64,000 nucleotides of DNA from Ancylostoma caninum (Eukaryota > Nematoda > Chromadorea > Rhabditida > Ancylostomatidae), in the NCBI GenBank assembly GCA_037903475.1, contig JBAJFG010000621.1:992001-1056000 (forward strand). The letters are read 5' to 3'. A model generated the notes under the pieces. That model was not told the DNA's origin. It ran no database searches and saw nothing but the letters and a program-made list of their open reading frames with translations. How positions within the stretch are numbered: position 1 is the stretch's first letter; every line of letters starts with the position of its first letter. The translations under genes and the position numbers were made by a program. Below are positions 61,127-64,000 of the stretch, in pieces.

Positions 61127-61408
61127 AAGAACTGTATGTAGTGTTGCGCAACTGAGGAAATCATCTGATATGAATTGCCTTAGTCCTCCCGACTTCCCGC
61201 TGTTTTTTTTTTCAAGCTGGCAAGTCACTTATATGTAGTCTGTCAGCTTAGGAAGCACATCTGTAATTTTGCCCGCAATTACGGCTGCAGCAAGGTGTTG
61301 ACCGGCTGAACCACTAGATCGATATATGGGCGACGCCGCAAGATACGTTTGGAGATCTCACTGAATGACCATAACAAAATATCCAAATATGAAGAATTTT
61401 ACCATATA

Positions 61409-62310
61409 TTAGGTTGGTGCAAAAATGATGCGCGTTTTCATGCCTTCGATTTCGAACCCCATAATTCATTTCGATATCAATCTATTCAAAAAGGCTTAGA
61501 ATTATTGTAATCCGCAAATCTTTGGCAATACGGTAGATGTTCTCCGATCACCTCACAATTCGAGTAGGGTTTTTTAGCGTCGACAAACTTCCGGAAGGCA
61601 ATTTTGGTATACCTTTATTCCTCGAAAAAATTCTCCCGGAAGAAGTCGTCTGAATTCTTGGGAAGTGGAAATCGGTGAGCGAGATTTCTGCTGATTATGC
61701 TGTATGAGGCAGAGCTTCCTAGCCTAATCGCTCGAGCCTGTAGGTGCTCTGGGGTGTGAGATATCGATGGACGGTGCTGTGTAGGAGCGTTTATGGACAC
61801 CTAAATACCCAGTTGCATTCTTGACCAATCGCGGCAGGCTAGTAGAGTGGTCCTTCCCAACAACATCTGTACGTAGTAACTTCTGAAGTTAATCCAGTTG
61901 CTCATTCCAAAGGTTGCACTCCCCAAAAGAATTGCAGACGAGTTCTTTGTATACCCTGATGTGAAAGACCTTAATTCTTTTTCTGACCCATACTGTAGAA
62001 AGAGTGTAGGAGTGTAGAATCCATTTTATTGAGCAAAGCTGGGCTCACATAGAGGAATTTCTTATTTATTTCATTCACATATTGAAAGTGCTTCCCAGGT
62101 GAGAAGGATCAAATGGGCATGAGTGATCTTTGCAGCAGGTCACCACAAATTCGCCGTGTCCTTGATTCGGTGTTGCTCCCGTTTCTGACAGTGTTTCGGT
62201 GCCTCTTCCTCGTGCAACTATTGAGCAGTGCAATTCATTTTGTCGAGGAGGGTTAGGCTTCACTCTGTTTCACTAAGCCACCAAGTGTTGGTGTCAATTT
62301 TTTCGCTACA
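61409..62310 (-). mobile_element. Second F3 mariner, truncated, with an internal insertion
   Basis: After TA, the end TTAGGTTGGTGCAAAAATGA matches the copy at 45592, and homology continues through CTTCCGGAAGGCAATTTTGG and TTATTGAGCAAAGCTGGGCT. The far end is missing. A ~210-bp insertion (about 61795-62000) is bracketed by TGTAGGAG on both sides, an 8-bp duplication. It begins near GGACACCTAAATACCCAG, like the TIR element at 33655. Confidence 0.65.
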
Positions 62311-64000
62311 AAGCCACCGCATACAGCAGCATACATACATCAACACCGAATATGTGAGAGGCATCTACTGACGGTGTCGACGGTTGTTCAGCCTCTTCGA
62401 GTTGGAGTCCGCCCTCCACATGCTTACTTCTTGCGTTTTCCTTCTGCATGTCTATCGGTTCAATATCTGAATGCGTCAAACAATCAGCGCATTCCTTTTT
62501 CGAGCATAGCCGACACTCGCACCTTCTCCCAAGCCTACGCTACAGATCGGAACCCTTTACGGATTGAAGAGTAGGTGGTTTACTATGTCTCGTCCAAAAT
62601 ATGTGCTGAATTACCGATACGCGTTCCTTACCTATCATTCGTCCATATAGCTATACCTTCCCAGTTTTTTTTTCCGGAAATTTCCGTGCCCCCCTATCAT
62701 AGCCCAAATTCGAGACCAAACATTTTTTTCCCAAGCCGTGGGTTTTCACTAGCTATAGGATGGCGTCATCTAGTTGAAAGGACTATGAGAGTTCCTGAGA
62801 TGACAGCAGGGCTCAAAAGCAATGTTTCTCGAGAACTGGTCCTTAACCAAACATGAATTACGTCATGCCTTTATGAATTGGTGGGATTTTGCAAGTGGTT
62901 AGCAAAAAGTGGTAAAGATTGAGCGGTGTGCTGCTTGCACACGTAATTCTCAGTGCCCCGGCTTCATCTTTTGTGTATTTGTGGTTTCCATTTTTTTTGC
63001 AGGGGGAAAGGGTAGAGGGAGTGAATTTCATAGATCATCCAGGTTCGCTCGCGAGCTCAAACGCATTGCTCTTCATCAGTGACGAGACCATTTTCCATCT
63101 GATAACACTGAGTCACGAAGGCCTGGACTTATCAGATCCCGCAGCCGCGGACCAATGGCCAAGGGACCTTGCCGACCACATAATAAACAACACTCCTCCA
63201 CGTGTCCCAATATAAACAAAAGAAGCACACGCGCTTTTTCGTGACGCCAGCGGTACTTGAGCCGCTGCTATTCGCCACCACCTCCATCTGGCCCTCAGGG
63301 TTTTGCCTGGATGTGGGCGGAGCCTGCAGCAGACAGCCGTACACAAAAACATGTTTACTTTTGGTTTAATTGCACGTGTCCAGCATGCGAATCTGACGAT
63401 TGGTGAGTGTTGGCTCCGCCCGGTGGCTCCAGCATGGCTTTGTGGGGCTTTTTTCCTTTGAAGGAAGACTCCTCAAACTTTTTCTGGATTTCTGCTGTCA
63501 TAATGTTGGGGCCTCCCAACCGCATCTTGCAACTCCATAATAATATGAATATTTATGTGTTTGCTGAGCTTTTCGTGAGATACGCGGATAGTGCTGTGGA
63601 AATTACGTCTTTTTTCTGTAATTTATTCATGGAAGCGCTCCGCCAGGGCGCGATTTATAACGCATCTCATTTATTACTAATGATTAACCAGTTTCCCGCT
63701 TCGATCAGGCATATGGGGTAATTTTGGGGTTATTTTCTCCCTTTTGGGGGAAAGAAAGATTCCACAAGAAGTTCCCTTAGATTGTAGTCATTCGAGTAGT
63801 CCTCCCATGTAAAGACTGGTAAGGGTCCAGATTTTTCTGGCGTCAGACTACGAGTCTTGCGAAATTAGTCGAAGTGGGCATTTCAAGTGGGTGCGTCATA
63901 GGTAGGGGTGCGGCACAGTTACTTTGCTTCACATACGAGAAAATTCTATGGAATAGGCCTATACCTGTGCACCTCACAACCTGTTTGGACAGGCTACAAT
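62311..64000. other. Window end, no gene recognised
   Basis: A frame at 63002-63214 follows a TTTTTTTGCAG acceptor and reads NFIDHPGSLASSNALLFI, and a 104-codon ORF lies at 63407-63721. Neither could be linked to other exons or to a family, so neither is called as a gene. Confidence 0.3.

Noticed and set aside
63363..63378. GGTTTAATTGC, similar to the start of the nematode spliced leader
   Set aside because: Only the first nine or so bases agree; the rest of the leader and an Sm site are absent.

Overview
The window looks like eukaryotic nuclear DNA from a parasitic nematode, probably a strongylid or hookworm relative. The two recognisable genes have many short exons and mostly 50-150 nt introns with TTTCAG-type acceptors, and both begin immediately downstream of a splice acceptor that has no obvious upstream exon, as expected for spliced-leader trans-splicing. 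Relics of several DNA-transposon families fill most of the rest. The species assignment is inference; no species marker was found.

Region 1-14.9 kb is the genic part. On the minus strand (4168 down to base 1, running off the window) lies the N-terminal two thirds of CCZ1, the MON1 partner in the RAB7 exchange factor. On the plus strand (6464-14515) is a complete 32-exon gene for a full-length ABCC-type transporter of the ABCC10/MRP7 group; my exon chain sums to 4338 nt, i.e. 1445 codons plus stop, with every phase joining. The two genes are head to head about 2.3 kb apart. The gap holds a nest of long hairpin repeats (4872-5921). A decayed relative of one of them sits in a 2.7 kb CCZ1 intron, and another small inverted repeat sits in ABCC10 intron 20.

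Region 15.2-17.1 kb is a tandemly duplicated block followed by a 60-bp minisatellite. Region 17-24.4 kb has scattered repeats, a very clean hAT-type MITE and a few unproven exon-like segments.

Region 24.4-41.7 kb is dominated by inverted repeats. Blocks from 24450 outward-in match blocks from 36945 outward-in on the opposite strand in collinear order, making a degenerate palindrome of about 12.5 kb, with a 1.2 kb TA-flanked element and a deleted mariner in its loop. Next to it, a second inverted repeat (37754-41732) encloses another copy of the same TA-flanked element.

Region 42-64 kb is gene-poor by eye. It contains one near full-length mariner (45592-46880), a partial copy of it (from 61409), a second copy of the deleted mariner (55987-56526), short hairpin elements, microsatellites, and a possible 3' end of an unrecognised minus-strand gene (54064-54384). 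No rRNA, convincing tRNA, CRISPR or bacterial-type operon was seen.
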